This document shows, piece by piece, positions 54,818-64,000 of a stretch of DNA of 64,000 nt; positions within the stretch are counted from its first letter, which is position 1, and each line of letters opens with the position of its first letter. The stretch is taken from NCBI RefSeq assembly GCF_000613245.1, contig NZ_HG964937.1, positions 639,563 through 703,562 of the forward strand. The letters are read 5' to 3'. The notes beneath the pieces are model-generated. The model ran no database searches. It was not told the DNA's origin and saw only the letters and a list, made by a program, of their open reading frames with translations. The DNA comes from Mycobacterium asiaticum DSM 44297 (GTDB lineage: Bacteria > Actinomycetota > Actinomycetes > Mycobacteriales > Mycobacteriaceae). A program made the position numbers and the translations under genes.

Positions 54818-56317
54818 CTAGCGGCGGGGTGTGGGCACGCTGTGAATAGGCGGGGTGCTGTTACCGGTGTTCCACCACACCTCGGGCTGCTTGGCGGCCC
54901 AGCCACTGACGGCTTCCAGCTCGGCGGCCAGCGAGATCAGCATGCCCTCGCTGTTGGCCGGTCCCATCAGCTGCACGCCGATAGGCAGACCGTCGGAGGT
55001 GAAGCCGGCCGGCACGTTGATAGACGGCCAACCCAGTACGTTCCACGGCCAGGTGTACGGGCACGCGGCGATGATGGCGCGGTCGGTGCCGATGCTGCTC
55101 AGCCGGTCGAAGGCACGCACCTGCGGGGGCGGTTGAGCGGTGGTCGGTGCCAGCACCACGTCGACGATGTTGAAGATCGAGCCCACCCGCTGCTGGTCGG
55201 CGGCCTCATGGCGCCGCGCGCTGCGCAGGGTGGCCTGAGAAAGCATGTGACCGGTGCGCATATTGGACAGGGTGCGCGGGTCCCAGTTGATGCCGTCGCC
55301 CAACCGTTCCTCCCACGCCCACAACCCGGACGTGGACCGCGCCAAGAAGTCCCACGACAGTCGCAGTCCGTAGTCGGGGTTGCCCTTCACCACGGTGTGG
55401 CCGAGCAACTCCAGCAGCTCACCCATTTTCTGGGTGGCGGCCAGGATCTCGGGATGCAGCTTGGCCCGGAAGAAGGTGTAGGGAAACCCGGTCGACAGAG
55501 CGATCTTCAGCGGGCCCGGTGCGATGCCGACGTAGTCGGATGCGGTGAGCGGTGGAGGCTTGTGCAGGTCGCCCTCCACGTTGCCGGACGCCGCGTCCAG
55601 CACCAGCGCCGCGTCGGCGACCGTGCGGGCCAGCACGCCGTTGACCGTGATGCCGTTGAACGCCTCGGGCAGCGGCCAGGTGGAAATGCGGCCGCGCTGC
55701 GGCTTAATGCCCACCAGGTGGGTCCATGCCGCCGGGATCCGCACACTGCCCGCGCCGTCGGAGCCGATGGCGGCCGTCACCAGGCCGGCGGCCACCGCGG
55801 CGGCGCTGCCACCTGAGGAGCCACCCGGGGTGTGCCGACGCGACCACGGATTGCGGGTGTGTCCGAAGCCGGGGCCGCTGGTGAATGGCCATTGACCCAG
55901 TTCGCAGGTGTTCGTCTTGCCGACGATCACCGCGCCGGCCTCCTTCAGCCGCCGGACCACCTCGCTGTCCTGGGTGGCGGGCCGGACGTACCCGTCGGTG
56001 CCGAACGCGGTGGGCACTCCAGCAACGTCGACATCGTCCTTGACCGCGATCGGGATGCCCAGCAGCGGCGCGGTGTCGCCGGCCGCCCGTCGCCGGTCGG
56101 CGGCCGCGGCGTCGGCCAGCGCCGACTCGGTGAGCACCACCCGGAACGCGTTGAGTGTGGACTGGCTCATATCGATCGCGTGCAGCGAACGGCGGGCCAA
56201 TTCGGCGGCCGTCACCCGTTTGGTCGCCAACTGGTAGAGCAGGTCGGTTAACGTGGGCAAGCGCCGGTTACCGGAGCCGGAATCGACCCCAGAAGTGGAC
56301 CTAGAAGCGCCAACCAC
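54818..56317 (-). CDS. amiA2: Amidase AmiA2
   Basis: Of 499 residues, near the 484 of Rv2363. Amidase-signature catalytic set: Lys in IAVKDDVDVAG, cis-Ser in TPGGSSGGSAAAVAAG, nucleophile Ser in IGSDGAGSVRIPAA. It hydrolyses amides, physiological substrate unknown. The GTG at 56317 matches the VVGAS N-terminus I recall for Rv2363. Divergent from recO. Confidence 0.93.
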   Translation of the reverse strand: MVGASRSTSGVDSGSGNRRLPTLTDLLYQLATKRVTAAELARRSLHAIDMSQSTLNAFRVVLTESALADAAAADRRRAAGDTAPLLGIPIAVKDDVDVAGVPTAFGTDGYVRPATQDSEVVRRLKEAGAVIVGKTNTCELGQWPFTSGPGFGHTRNPWSRRHTPGGSSGGSAAAVAAGLVTAAIGSDGAGSVRIPAAWTHLVGIKPQRGRISTWPLPEAFNGITVNGVLARTVADAALVLDAASGNVEGDLHKPPPLTASDYVGIAPGPLKIALSTGFPYTFFRAKLHPEILAATQKMGELLELLGHTVVKGNPDYGLRLSWDFLARSTSGLWAWEERLGDGINWDPRTLSNMRTGHMLSQATLRSARRHEAADQQRVGSIFNIVDVVLAPTTAQPPPQVRAFDRLSSIGTDRAIIAACPYTWPWNVLGWPSINVPAGFTSDGLPIGVQLMGPANSEGMLISLAAELEAVSGWAAKQPEVWWNTGNSTPPIHSVPTPRR

Positions 56318-56378
56318 GGGGTACGAGACTATCGGCGCGGATACGCGCGATGTCGCGGCGGGGTGCAAAAATATGCTG

Positions 56379-57176
56379 ATGCGGCTGTATCGAGACCGGG
56401 CTGTTGTGCTGCGTCAGCACAAGCTTGGCGAAGCCGACCGAATCGTCACCCTGCTGACCCGTGATCACGGGCTGGTCCGTGCGGTCGCCAAGGGGGTGCG
56501 GCGCACCCGCAGCAAATTCGGCGCGCGCCTGGAGCCGTTCGCGCACATCGACGCACAACTGCACCCCGGCCGCAACCTCGACATCGTCACCCAGGTCGTC
56601 TCGATCGACGCGTTCGCCACCGACATCGTCAGCGACTACGGCCGTTACACGTGTGGTTGCGCGATGCTCGAGACCGCCGAACGGCTGGCCGGCGAGGAGC
56701 GGGCACCCGCACCCGCGCTGCACCGGCTCACGGTGAGTGCGTTGCGGGCGGTCGCGGACGGCCGCCGGCCTCGCGATCTGTTGCTGGACGCCTATTTGCT
56801 GCGCGCCATGGCTACCGCCGGGTGGGCACCGGCGCTGACCGAGTGTGCCCGCTGCGCGGCGCCCGGTCCGCATCGCGCGTTTCACATCGCCGCCGGGGGC
56901 AGCGTCTGTACCCATTGCCGTCCGGCCGGAGCCACCACACCGCCGCTGGGCGTGCTGGACCTGATGTCTGCGCTGCACGACGGCGACTGGGAGACCGCCG
57001 AGCGGGCACCCCAGTCACACCGCGGGTACGTCAGCGGATTGGTGGCCGCACACCTGCAGTGGCATCTGGAGCGCCAGCTCAAGACGCTGCCGCTGGTGGA
57101 GCGGGTCTACCACGCCGATCGTTCGGTTGCCGATCATCGGGCTGAGTCGATCGGGCAGGATATGGAGTGTGGCTAG
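56379..57176 (+). CDS. recO: DNA repair protein RecO
   Basis: Of 265 residues. N-terminal OB fold ([38 protein letters not shown]) and a C-terminal part with the zinc-type Cys pairs ECARC and VCTHC. It loads RecA via RecFOR. The ATG at 56379 corresponds to MRLYRD of Rv2362c; an ATG two codons upstream is possible. uppS begins within its last codons (8-bp overlap). Confidence 0.95.
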   Translation: MRLYRDRAVVLRQHKLGEADRIVTLLTRDHGLVRAVAKGVRRTRSKFGARLEPFAHIDAQLHPGRNLDIVTQVVSIDAFATDIVSDYGRYTCGCAMLETAERLAGEERAPAPALHRLTVSALRAVADGRRPRDLLLDAYLLRAMATAGWAPALTECARCAAPGPHRAFHIAAGGSVCTHCRPAGATTPPLGVLDLMSALHDGDWETAERAPQSHRGYVSGLVAAHLQWHLERQLKTLPLVERVYHADRSVADHRAESIGQDMECG

Positions 57177-58062
57177 AAAGGCCGAGCGACAGCTGAAGTC
57201 CAGCGAATTCCCGCAGCTCCCCCCACCGCCCGACGACTACCCGACCTTCCCTGACAAGTCGACGTGGCCCGTCGTCTTCCCGCAGCTGCCACCCGCACCC
57301 GACGGGGGACCACGCCGTCCGCCGCAGCACACCTCCAAGGCCGTCGCCCCCCGGATCCCGGCCGACCAGTTGCCCAACCATGTCGCCATCGTGATGGACG
57401 GCAACGGCCGGTGGGCCACCCAGCGCGGGCTGCGACGCACCGAGGGACACAAGATGGGCGAGGCCGTCGTAATCGACATCGCTTGCGGTGCAGTTGAACT
57501 CGGCATCAAGTGGCTCAGCCTCTATGCCTTCTCGACGGAGAACTGGAAACGTTCCGCCGAGGAGGTCCGGTTCCTGATGGGCTTCAACCGTGACGTGGTG
57601 CGACGCCGGCGGGCGATCCTCAACGAGATGGGCGTACGGATCCGGTGGGTGGGCTCGGCGCCGCGACTGTGGCGCAGCGTCATCAACGAACTGGCGGTCG
57701 CGGAGGAAGTGACGAAGAACAACGACGTCATCACCATCAACTACTGCGTCAACTACGGGGGCCGCACCGAGATCGCGGAAGCCACCCGGCGAATCGCACA
57801 CGAGGTCGCGGCCGGCAAGCTCAATCCCGACCGGATCAACGAATCGACGATCTCCCGGCACATGCAGCGACCCGACATACCCGATGTGGACCTGTTCCTG
57901 CGAACCTCGGGGGAGCAGCGGGCCAGCAACTTCATGCTGTGGCAGGCGGCCTACGCTGAGTTCATCTTCCAAGACAAACTGTGGCCCGACTACGACCGCC
58001 GGGACTTGTGGGCGGCCTGCGAAGAGTACGCGTCGCGCAATCGCCGGTTTGGGAGCGCCTAG
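57169..58062 (+). CDS. uppS: Polyprenyl (decaprenyl) diphosphate synthase
   Basis: Of 297 residues, equivalent to Rv2361c. Cis-prenyltransferase with [20 protein letters not shown] (catalytic Asp in DGNGRWA), [12 protein letters not shown] and the C-terminal [11 protein letters not shown] plus [13 protein letters not shown] Pro-rich N-terminal extension of about 70 residues is as in the M. tuberculosis enzyme. It makes the decaprenyl phosphate carrier for cell-wall arabinogalactan and peptidoglycan. GTG start. Confidence 0.96.
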   Translation: MARKAERQLKSSEFPQLPPPPDDYPTFPDKSTWPVVFPQLPPAPDGGPRRPPQHTSKAVAPRIPADQLPNHVAIVMDGNGRWATQRGLRRTEGHKMGEAVVIDIACGAVELGIKWLSLYAFSTENWKRSAEEVRFLMGFNRDVVRRRRAILNEMGVRIRWVGSAPRLWRSVINELAVAEEVTKNNDVITINYCVNYGGRTEIAEATRRIAHEVAAGKLNPDRINESTISRHMQRPDIPDVDLFLRTSGEQRASNFMLWQAAYAEFIFQDKLWPDYDRRDLWAACEEYASRNRRFGSA

Positions 58063-58460
58063 TGGCCTCCCTGCAGGAACGTCTGACGTCGATCCTCGGC
58101 GAGGTCCTTTCCGTCGATGAGGAACCCGACGGCGCGCTGACGGTTCGGCACAACGGTACTTTCGCCTCGCTGCGGGTGGTGACCATCGTCGAGGACCTCG
58201 ACCTGGTGTCGCTCACCCAGGTACTGGCATGGGATCTGCCGCTGAACAGGAAGGTCAGCGATCGAGTGGCCAAGGAGGCGCGGGACGCGAACTTCGGCTC
58301 GGTGACCCTGCTGGAAAAGGGGACCAAAGCCAAGAAGACCGGCGACGTGATGCTGCGGTACAACTTTCCCGGCGCGGGGCTGACCGACGACGCGCTGCGC
58401 ACCCTGATCCTGTTGGTGCTCGACACTGGTGCCCGCATTCGCGAAGAGCTGACCAGCTGA
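58062..58460 (+). CDS. YbjN-domain protein, Rv2360c-like
   Basis: Of 132 residues: LQERLTSILGEVLSVDEEPD, TVRHNGTFASLRVVTIVEDL and a C-terminal helix LTDDALRTLILLVLDTGARI. The pattern fits the YbjN/T3SS-chaperone-like fold. Function unknown. GTG start overlapping the uppS TAG by one base, so it is translationally coupled. Confidence 0.83.
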   Translation: MASLQERLTSILGEVLSVDEEPDGALTVRHNGTFASLRVVTIVEDLDLVSLTQVLAWDLPLNRKVSDRVAKEARDANFGSVTLLEKGTKAKKTGDVMLRYNFPGAGLTDDALRTLILLVLDTGARIREELTS

Positions 58461-58461
58461 G

Positions 58462-58851
58462 TCAGCGACAGTCGGAGCAGGTTCCGAAGATCTCGATTGT
58501 GTGGCTGACGTCGGAGAAGCCGTACTTGGCGGCGACCTCAGCAGCCCACGTCTCGACCTCGTGGTCGCCGATCTCGATGGTGGAGCCACAGCTGCGGCAT
58601 ACCAGGTGGTGATGGTGGTGCTCCGAGCACAGGCGGTAGACCGATTCCCCGGTGTCGGTGCGCAGGGTGTCGACCATCCCCGCCGCGGCCATTGACTGCA
58701 GCGTGCGGTACACCGTGGTCAGGCCAATGTTTTCACCGCGCCGACGCAACTCGTCGTGCAGTTCCTGTGCCGACCGGAAATCGTCCAGGGTCTCCAGCAG
58801 GGTGAAGACCGCCGCACGCTGCCGGGTGGAACGGACGCTCGCACCGGTCAC
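58462..58851 (-). CDS. zur: Zinc uptake regulator Zur (FurB)
   Basis: Fur-family repressor of 129 residues. Winged helix (TRQRAAVFTLLETLDDFRSA, GLTTVYRTLQSMAAAGMV), His-rich sensor EHHHHHLVC, and structural zinc Cys pairs CRSC and CSDC. It represses zinc uptake and alternative ribosomal protein genes in M. tuberculosis (Rv2359). The ATG overlaps the smtB stop as ATGA. It converges on the YbjN-like gene with 1 bp between them. Confidence 0.95.
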   Translation of the reverse strand: MTGASVRSTRQRAAVFTLLETLDDFRSAQELHDELRRRGENIGLTTVYRTLQSMAAAGMVDTLRTDTGESVYRLCSEHHHHHLVCRSCGSTIEIGDHEVETWAAEVAAKYGFSDVSHTIEIFGTCSDCR

Positions 58852-59240
58852 GGTGCGTCCTCGCCGGCGTGCGCCACCGCATCGACCACGATGTGAGCCA
58901 GGTGATGGTCGGCGAGCCGATACAACACTTCCCGGCCGGACCGCTCCCCGGACACCACACCGGCGGCCTTGAGGATCTTCAGGTGCTGGCTCACCAGCGG
59001 CTGCGGAACCCCCAACGCGTCGACCAACTCGTGGACGCAGCGCTGGGACTCGCGCAGCTGCAACACGATAGCGATCCGCACCGGCGCGGCCAGCGCCCGC
59101 AGCAATTCGCCGGCACCGTCGAGGATCTCCCGCGGCGGCGGCGCGGGGTATGCGGGCCGGTCGGCGAAATCACCGGCGCCGTGGTCGTGATGTCCGACCA
59201 AATCGTCCTCGGCGGCGGTAGGGGTCGACGGCGACGTCAC
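58848..59240 (-). CDS. smtB: ArsR/SmtB-family zinc-responsive repressor
   Basis: Of 130 residues, equivalent to Rv2358. Helix-turn-helix (CVHELVDALGVPQPLVSQHL, KILKAAGVVSGERSGREVLY) and a C-terminal helix with metal-type ligands DHHLAHIVVDAVAH (alpha-5 site), plus a His-rich N-terminus (GHHDHGAGD). It derepresses zur when zinc binds. First gene of the smtB-zur operon. Confidence 0.94.
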   Translation of the reverse strand: MTSPSTPTAAEDDLVGHHDHGAGDFADRPAYPAPPPREILDGAGELLRALAAPVRIAIVLQLRESQRCVHELVDALGVPQPLVSQHLKILKAAGVVSGERSGREVLYRLADHHLAHIVVDAVAHAGEDAP

Positions 59241-59329
59241 CGTTTTTCAGTCACCACCTCAAGGAGTTCGGAGGAGAGTCGCACCGCTTCGGACTGCCGA
59301 TCCGATGTCCGCGGCTGACCTCCACTGTC

Positions 59330-59349
59330 ACATGCATGATGATGCATGT
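59330..59349. promoter_or_regulatory. Candidate SmtB operator
   Basis: ACATGCATGATGATGCATGT: perfect 8-bp arms around GATG, about 90 bp upstream of smtB and 110 bp upstream of glyS. Location and symmetry suit an ArsR/SmtB site autoregulating smtB-zur. Nothing else clear is seen in the rest of the 220-bp gap. Confidence 0.55.
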
Positions 59350-59460
59350 CAAAGAGCGTAGCGACGATCGCTACCATGACTGATGATTTGCGGCAGCGGT
59401 CACCGCTGTCCACTCGGGTCATCTGGAAGGCCATCTTCTTCGAAGGGAGCGCACCACCCC

Positions 59461-60840
59461 GTGGCGTCCGTCATCGACACCGTCGTCAACCTGGCCAAGC
59501 GCCGCGGCTTCGTCTTTCCCTCCGGCGAGATCTACGGGGGTACCAAGTCGGCGTGGGACTATGGTCCGCTCGGGGTTGAGCTCAAAGAGAACATCAAGCG
59601 GCAATGGTGGCGTGCGGTCGTCACCGGCCGCGACGACGTCGTCGGACTCGACTCGTCGATCATCCTGCCGCGCGAGGTATGGGTGGCATCCGGTCACGTC
59701 GAGGTGTTCCACGACCCCCTGGTCGAGTCGTTGATCACGCACAAGCGCTATCGGGCCGATCACCTCATTGAGGCTTACGAAGCCAAGCACGGGCACCCGC
59801 CACCCAACGGGCTGGCCGACATCCGCGACCCGGAGACCGGCGAACCCGGCCAGTGGACGGAGCCGCGTGAGTTCAACATGATGCTCAAGACCTACCTCGG
59901 GCCGATCGAGACTGAGGAGGGGCTGCACTACCTGCGGCCGGAAACCGCCCAGGGCATCTTCGTCAACTTCGCCAACGTGGTGACCACCTCCCGCAAAAAA
60001 CCGCCGTTCGGAATCGGCCAGATCGGCAAGAGCTTCCGCAACGAGATCACCCCCGGCAACTTCATCTTCCGCACCCGCGAGTTCGAGCAGATGGAGATGG
60101 AGTTCTTCGTCGAGCCGTCGACGGCCAAGGAGTGGCACCAGTACTGGATCGACACCCGGCAGCAGTGGTACATCGACCTCGGCATCAATCCGGAGAACCT
60201 GCGGCTGTACGAGCACCCGAAGGACAAGCTGTCGCACTACTCCGACCGCACCGTCGACATCGAGTACAAGTTCGGCTTCGTCGGCAACCCGTGGGGTGAG
60301 CTGGAAGGTGTGGCGAACCGGACCGACTTCGACTTGTCCACGCACTCAAAGCATTCCGGGACCGAGTTGTCGTTCTACGACCAGGCCACCGATACCCGCT
60401 ACACGCCGTACGTGATCGAGCCCGCAGCCGGACTCACCCGCTCGTTCATGGCGTTTCTGATCGACGCCTACACCGAGGACGAGGCTCCGAACGCCAAGGG
60501 CGGCATGGACAAGCGCACGGTGCTGCGATTGGACCCTCGCCTCGCGCCGGTCAAGGCCGCGGTTCTGCCGCTGTCCCGGCACGCCGACCTCAGTCCCAAG
60601 GCGCGCGACCTGGCCGCCGAGTTGCGTAAATCCTGGAACATCGATTTCGACGATGCCGGAGCGATCGGCCGGCGCTACCGACGGCAGGACGAGATCGGCA
60701 CTCCGTACTGCGTGACGCTGGATTTCGACTCGCTGGAAGACAATGCCGTGACGGTGCGGGAACGCGACGCCATGACGCAGGAACGCGTCACGATCGACAA
60801 GGTCGCCGACTACTTGGCCGTGCGCCTCAAAGGTGGGTAG
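59461..60840 (+). CDS. glyS: Glycyl-tRNA synthetase (single-chain, class II)
   Basis: Of 459 residues. Motif 1 and N-terminal [20 protein letters not shown], motif 2 [20 protein letters not shown], motif 3 [11 protein letters not shown], and an anticodon-binding C-terminus ([20 protein letters not shown]). Charges tRNA-Gly. The GTG at 59461 fits the N-terminus of Rv2357c ([18 protein letters not shown]); an earlier in-frame start would add unrelated residues. Confidence 0.96.
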   Translation: MASVIDTVVNLAKRRGFVFPSGEIYGGTKSAWDYGPLGVELKENIKRQWWRAVVTGRDDVVGLDSSIILPREVWVASGHVEVFHDPLVESLITHKRYRADHLIEAYEAKHGHPPPNGLADIRDPETGEPGQWTEPREFNMMLKTYLGPIETEEGLHYLRPETAQGIFVNFANVVTTSRKKPPFGIGQIGKSFRNEITPGNFIFRTREFEQMEMEFFVEPSTAKEWHQYWIDTRQQWYIDLGINPENLRLYEHPKDKLSHYSDRTVDIEYKFGFVGNPWGELEGVANRTDFDLSTHSKHSGTELSFYDQATDTRYTPYVIEPAAGLTRSFMAFLIDAYTEDEAPNAKGGMDKRTVLRLDPRLAPVKAAVLPLSRHADLSPKARDLAAELRKSWNIDFDDAGAIGRRYRRQDEIGTPYCVTLDFDSLEDNAVTVRERDAMTQERVTIDKVADYLAVRLKGG

Positions 60841-60842
60841 TC

Positions 60843-60876
60843 CGCGCGTCCTCGACTGCGCGCGCTCCCTCTTTTT
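60843..60876 (+). terminator. Possible intrinsic terminator after glyS
   Basis: Arms CGCGCG (60843-60848) and CGCGCG (60859-60864) with a 10-nt loop are followed by CTCCCTC and five T. Short stem, so moderate support. The remaining ~140 bp before the PPE gene contain its strong ribosome site AAGGAGGGG. Confidence 0.4.
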
Positions 60877-61016
60877 CGCGACACGGTGCCCCACTTCGTA
60901 AATCCGGGGATTTGGGGATCGTCCGCCCTATGGTCCGTAGTGGTGGTGTGCGGTTTCCCGCCCGTAACGCCCGAACGCGCGGATGAGATAACTCGTCAAA
61001 GGAGGGGCGCTGGAAG

Positions 61017-61550
61017 ATGAATTTCTCGGTGTTGCCGCCGGAGATCAATTCGTTGCGGATGTTTTCGGGTGCGGGTTCGGCGCCGATGTTGGCGGCTGCG
61101 GGGGCGTGGTCGGGGTTGGCTGATGAGTTGGGGTTGGCGGCGGAGTCGTTTGCGTCGGTGACGGGGTCGTTGGTGGATCAGGCGTGGCAGGGTGCGGCGG
61201 CGTCGGCGATGGCGGCTGCTGCGGTGCCGTATGCGGGGTGGTTGGGTGCGGCCGCGGTGGGTGCTGCGCAGGCGGCGGGGCAGGCTCGGGCGGTGGTGGA
61301 GGCTTTTGAGGCGGCGCGGGCGGCGACGGTGCATCCGGGTGCGGTGGCGGCGAATCGGAATGTGTTTGTGCAGTTGGTGTTGTCGAATGTGTTTGGTCAG
61401 AATGCGCCGGCTATTGCTGCTGCTGAGGGTGTGTATGAGCAGATGTGGGCTGCTGATGTAGCGGCGATGGTGGGATATCACGGTGGGGTGTCGGCGGCGG
61501 CTGCGGCGTTGTCGTCATGGCAGGGGGCGCTCGCCGGCCTACCCGGGCTG
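61017..61550 (+). repeat. 534-bp PPE N-terminal cassette, copy 1
   Basis: Differs from 62919-63452 at only three positions by direct comparison (one silent, two Ala to Val). Identity stops abruptly at both ends of the cassette. Codons end mainly in G or T, unlike the C-rich third positions of surrounding genes. Confidence 0.92.
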
Positions 61551-62894
61551 TCCGGGTTGGCGGGCTTGCTCAATGGGGTGACCCACAGTGGCGGTCCGGC
61601 CGCGGCAGTGGCGGCGGGACCCGCGGCCGTCTTGGACGGTCTGACCAGCCTGAGCCTGAATCTGGGTCTGGGGAACATCGGCACCTTCAACATCGGCAGC
61701 GGCAATATCGGCGACCTGAACCTGCTCGGCAGCGGCAACATCGGCGGCTGGAACCTGGGCGGCGGCAACTTCGGCGGGGAGAACTGGGGCAGCGGCAACA
61801 TCGGGACCGGCAACACCGGCCTGGGCAACGCCGGTGACTACAACTTCGGTAGCGGCAACTTCGGCAGCGGCAACATCGGCAGCGGCAACATCGGCAGCCT
61901 CAACCTGGGCAGCGGCAATTTCGGCACCATCAACTTCGGTGGCGGCAACATCGGCGACGTGTCCTTCGGCAGCGGGAATGTCGGCGATTTCAATTTCGGT
62001 AGCGGCAATCTCGGAGGCGGCAACTTCGGCTTCGGAAACCTGGGGACCGGAAATATCGGGTTCGGTAACAAAGGCAACAACAACATCGGCTTCGGGCTTA
62101 CCGGCGATGGAGGGTTCGGCTTCGGCTCGTTGAACGTCGGCAGCGGAAACTTCGGTCTGTTCAACTCGGGTAACAACAACATCGGCTTCTTCAACTCGGG
62201 CGACGGCAACGTCGGCTTCTTCAACTCCGGGAACGGCAACACCGGTTTCGGGAACGCGGGCAGCTTCAACACCGGGTTCTGGCACTCGGGCGACTCGAAT
62301 ACCGGCATCGGCAGCGCGGGGAACGCGAACGTGGGTATCGGTAATGCCGGGAATCAGAACTCCGGCAGCTTCAACGTCGGCTGGGGCAACACCGGTTCGG
62401 GGAATTCGGGGGCGGGCAACACCGGCTTGTTCAACTCCGGCGACTCCAACACCGGGCTCTTCAACTCAGGCCATGTCAATACCGGAGTTTTCAATTCAGG
62501 CAACAGCAACACCGGCGGATTCAACTCGGGCAACCTCAACACCGGTTTCTTCAGTGCGGTGGATCAGCCCGTGCTCAACTCCGGCTTCGGCAACGCGGGT
62601 ACCGGCAACTCGGGGTGGGGACATAGTGACCCCAACGGCGGCCTGAACTCCGGCTTCTACAACTCTGGTGTCGGGAACTCCGGCTATGCGAATCTGGGCG
62701 GCACCTTGATGGTTCCCGGTTATAACTCCGGCTTCTCGAATGTGGGCACCAACAATGCAGGAATCTCGAATTCAGGAAATTACCTCGCGGGTTACTCGAA
62801 TTCCGGCGGCAATAGCTCCGGCGTCTTGAACTCCGGTGACGACAATTCGGGTGGCTTTAATTCCGGTACGGGGCAATCTGGCTTCTTCCGCTGA
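61017..62894 (+). CDS. PPE family protein, MPTR subgroup
   Basis: Of 625 residues. PPE domain ([20 protein letters not shown], about 180 residues with the YAGW and WQGAAASAM elements) followed by major polymorphic tandem repeats NxGxGNxG ([20 protein letters not shown] style) to the end. Such proteins are exported by type VII (ESX-5) systems in slow growers and are surface-associated. AAGGAGGGG precedes the ATG. It lies downstream of glyS, where PPE40 (Rv2356c) sits in M. tuberculosis. No partner PE gene is adjacent. Confidence 0.94.
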   Translation: MNFSVLPPEINSLRMFSGAGSAPMLAAAGAWSGLADELGLAAESFASVTGSLVDQAWQGAAASAMAAAAVPYAGWLGAAAVGAAQAAGQARAVVEAFEAARAATVHPGAVAANRNVFVQLVLSNVFGQNAPAIAAAEGVYEQMWAADVAAMVGYHGGVSAAAAALSSWQGALAGLPGLSGLAGLLNGVTHSGGPAAAVAAGPAAVLDGLTSLSLNLGLGNIGTFNIGSGNIGDLNLLGSGNIGGWNLGGGNFGGENWGSGNIGTGNTGLGNAGDYNFGSGNFGSGNIGSGNIGSLNLGSGNFGTINFGGGNIGDVSFGSGNVGDFNFGSGNLGGGNFGFGNLGTGNIGFGNKGNNNIGFGLTGDGGFGFGSLNVGSGNFGLFNSGNNNIGFFNSGDGNVGFFNSGNGNTGFGNAGSFNTGFWHSGDSNTGIGSAGNANVGIGNAGNQNSGSFNVGWGNTGSGNSGAGNTGLFNSGDSNTGLFNSGHVNTGVFNSGNSNTGGFNSGNLNTGFFSAVDQPVLNSGFGNAGTGNSGWGHSDPNGGLNSGFYNSGVGNSGYANLGGTLMVPGYNSGFSNVGTNNAGISNSGNYLAGYSNSGGNSSGVLNSGDDNSGGFNSGTGQSGFFR

Positions 62895-62918
62895 CCGAAA
62901 TCCGAAGGGCCTTTTGAT

Positions 62919-63452
62919 ATGAATTTTTCGGTGTTGCCGCCGGAGATCAATTCGTTGCGGATGTTTTCGGGTGCGGGTTCGGCGCCGATGTTGGCGGCTG
63001 CGGGGGCGTGGTCGGGGTTGGCTGATGAGTTGGGGTTGGCGGCGGAGTCGTTTGCGTCGGTGACGGGGTCGTTGGTGGATCAGGTGTGGCAGGGTGCGGC
63101 GGCGTCGGCGATGGCGGCTGCTGCGGTGCCGTATGCGGGGTGGTTGGGTGCGGCCGCGGTGGGTGCTGCGCAGGCGGCGGGGCAGGCTCGGGCGGTGGTG
63201 GAGGCTTTTGAGGCGGCGCGGGCGGCGACGGTGCATCCGGGTGCGGTGGTGGCGAATCGGAATGTGTTTGTGCAGTTGGTGTTGTCGAATGTGTTTGGTC
63301 AGAATGCGCCGGCTATTGCTGCTGCTGAGGGTGTGTATGAGCAGATGTGGGCTGCTGATGTAGCGGCGATGGTGGGATATCACGGTGGGGTGTCGGCGGC
63401 GGCTGCGGCGTTGTCGTCATGGCAGGGGGCGCTCGCCGGCCTACCCGGGCTG
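62919..63452 (+). repeat. 534-bp PPE N-terminal cassette, copy 2
   Basis: Second copy of the cassette at 61017-61550, in the same orientation 1.9 kb downstream. It encodes the PPE domain of the next gene. After 63452 the two genes diverge into different linkers and repeats. Confidence 0.92.
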
Positions 63453-64000
63453 CCCGCGGCGGCCGCCCAAGCCATCGCCGCCGTGCCGGCCCAACTGCAG
63501 GGAATCAACCTCGGGTTTGGGAATATCGGCTCGCTCAATGCCGGCAGCGGCAACATCGGTGAGACGAACCTGGGCAGCGGCAACACCGGAAACGCGAACC
63601 TGGGCAGTGGCAACTCCGGCAACCAGAACCTCGGCAGCGGCAATATCGGCAGCACCAACGTCGGCAGCGGAAATACCGGCAACTCCAACGTCGGCAGCGG
63701 GAATATCGGTAACAGCAACATCGGCGGCGGAAACAACGGCAGCTCCAACGTCGGCAGCGGGAATTCCGGGAGCGGCAACATCGGCTTCGGCAACACCGGC
63801 TCGGGCAACTTCGGCTTCGGCAACACCGGCAACAACAACATCGGCTTCGGTCTCACCGGCGACAACCAATTCGGTTTCGGCCCTTTGAATTCGGGCACCG
63901 GTAACATCGGCTTCGGCAACTCCGGCACCGGAAATGTCGGCTTCTTCAACTCAGGTAGCGGTAACGTCGGTATCGGCAACTCCGGTGTGGGCAACTTCGG
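62919..64000 (+). CDS. PPE family protein, MPTR subgroup (C-terminus beyond window edge)
   Basis: 360 codons visible, open at the right edge. The PPE domain is almost identical to the upstream protein; then comes a short linker ([20 protein letters not shown]) and pentapeptide-type repeats ([20 protein letters not shown]) to the end of the window. It starts 24 bp after the upstream PPE stop and may be cotranscribed. A tandem duplication or gene conversion of the N-terminal part explains the pair. The ribosome site (GAAGGGCC) is weaker than that of copy 1. Confidence 0.92.
   Translation, partial: MNFSVLPPEINSLRMFSGAGSAPMLAAAGAWSGLADELGLAAESFASVTGSLVDQVWQGAAASAMAAAAVPYAGWLGAAAVGAAQAAGQARAVVEAFEAARAATVHPGAVVANRNVFVQLVLSNVFGQNAPAIAAAEGVYEQMWAADVAAMVGYHGGVSAAAAALSSWQGALAGLPGLPAAAAQAIAAVPAQLQGINLGFGNIGSLNAGSGNIGETNLGSGNTGNANLGSGNSGNQNLGSGNIGSTNVGSGNTGNSNVGSGNIGNSNIGGGNNGSSNVGSGNSGSGNIGFGNTGSGNFGFGNTGNNNIGFGLTGDNQFGFGPLNSGTGNIGFGNSGTGNVGFFNSGSGNVGIGNSGVGNF

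Overview
The window is high-GC actinobacterial DNA and reads as the chromosome of a slow-growing non-tuberculous Mycobacterium. It carries a mycobactin-type siderophore locus, MmpS/MmpL genes, PE_PGRS and PPE-MPTR genes, an Mtb12-type antigen gene, and the conserved block hrcA-dnaJ2-rsmE-phoH-ybeY-CNNM-era-amiA2-recO-uppS-YbjN-zur-smtB-glyS. The species cannot be named from the sequence alone.

Layout. 1-2.4 kb: reverse-strand operon of an SDR, a ferritin-like diiron protein and a flavin monooxygenase cut by the left edge. 2.6-3.7 kb: a Ser/Thr pseudokinase without catalytic Asp residues. 3.7-7.7 kb: membrane protein + MmpS + MmpL operon and a small ORF. 7.8-31.3 kb: siderophore locus: mbtA (-), mbtG-mbtH (+), mbtT-mbtC-mbtD (-), a GNAT acyltransferase (-), then formyltransferase-mbtE-mbtF-mbtB (+). 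31.3-37.4 kb: small proteins, a large LuxR/LAL regulator, a frameshifted mtb12, an ECF41-type sigma factor with its carboxymuconolactone decarboxylase, and an Rv2375-like gene. 37.5-50.3 kb: hrcA, dnaJ2, rsmE, a PPE remnant, a frameshifted PE_PGRS, a DinB/hydrolase/TetR trio, phoH with an intein, ybeY, CNNM-type protein, era. 50.4-60.8 kb: DJ-1/GlxA genes, hemerythrin, RecQ, amiA2, recO, uppS, YbjN-like, zur-smtB, glyS. 60.8-64 kb: two PPE-MPTR genes sharing an almost identical 534-bp N-terminal cassette, the second cut by the right edge.

The main point is the siderophore locus. It sits where the mycobactin cluster lies in M. tuberculosis (next to mtb12, Rv2375 and hrcA), but its NRPS order is MbtE-MbtF-MbtB, as I recall it for the nocobactin clusters of Nocardia, rather than B...E-F. 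It has a stand-alone thioesterase, and two possible N-acyl tailoring enzymes lie side by side: a hydroxamate-type formyltransferase and an IucB/MbtK-type acyltransferase. Three IdeR-like iron boxes are visible, two identical over 22 bp. Both forward transcription units open with a short ORF that overlaps the first enzyme gene. The expected product is a salicyl-oxazoline mycobactin with a small (formyl or acetyl) group on hydroxylysine, like M-type mycobactins, formobactin or brasilibactin. No salicylate synthase lies in the window.

Other notable items are a class 3 (W-C-T) intein with a LAGLIDADG endonuclease in PhoH, twin operators in front of a TetR gene, and a perfect palindrome upstream of smtB-zur.
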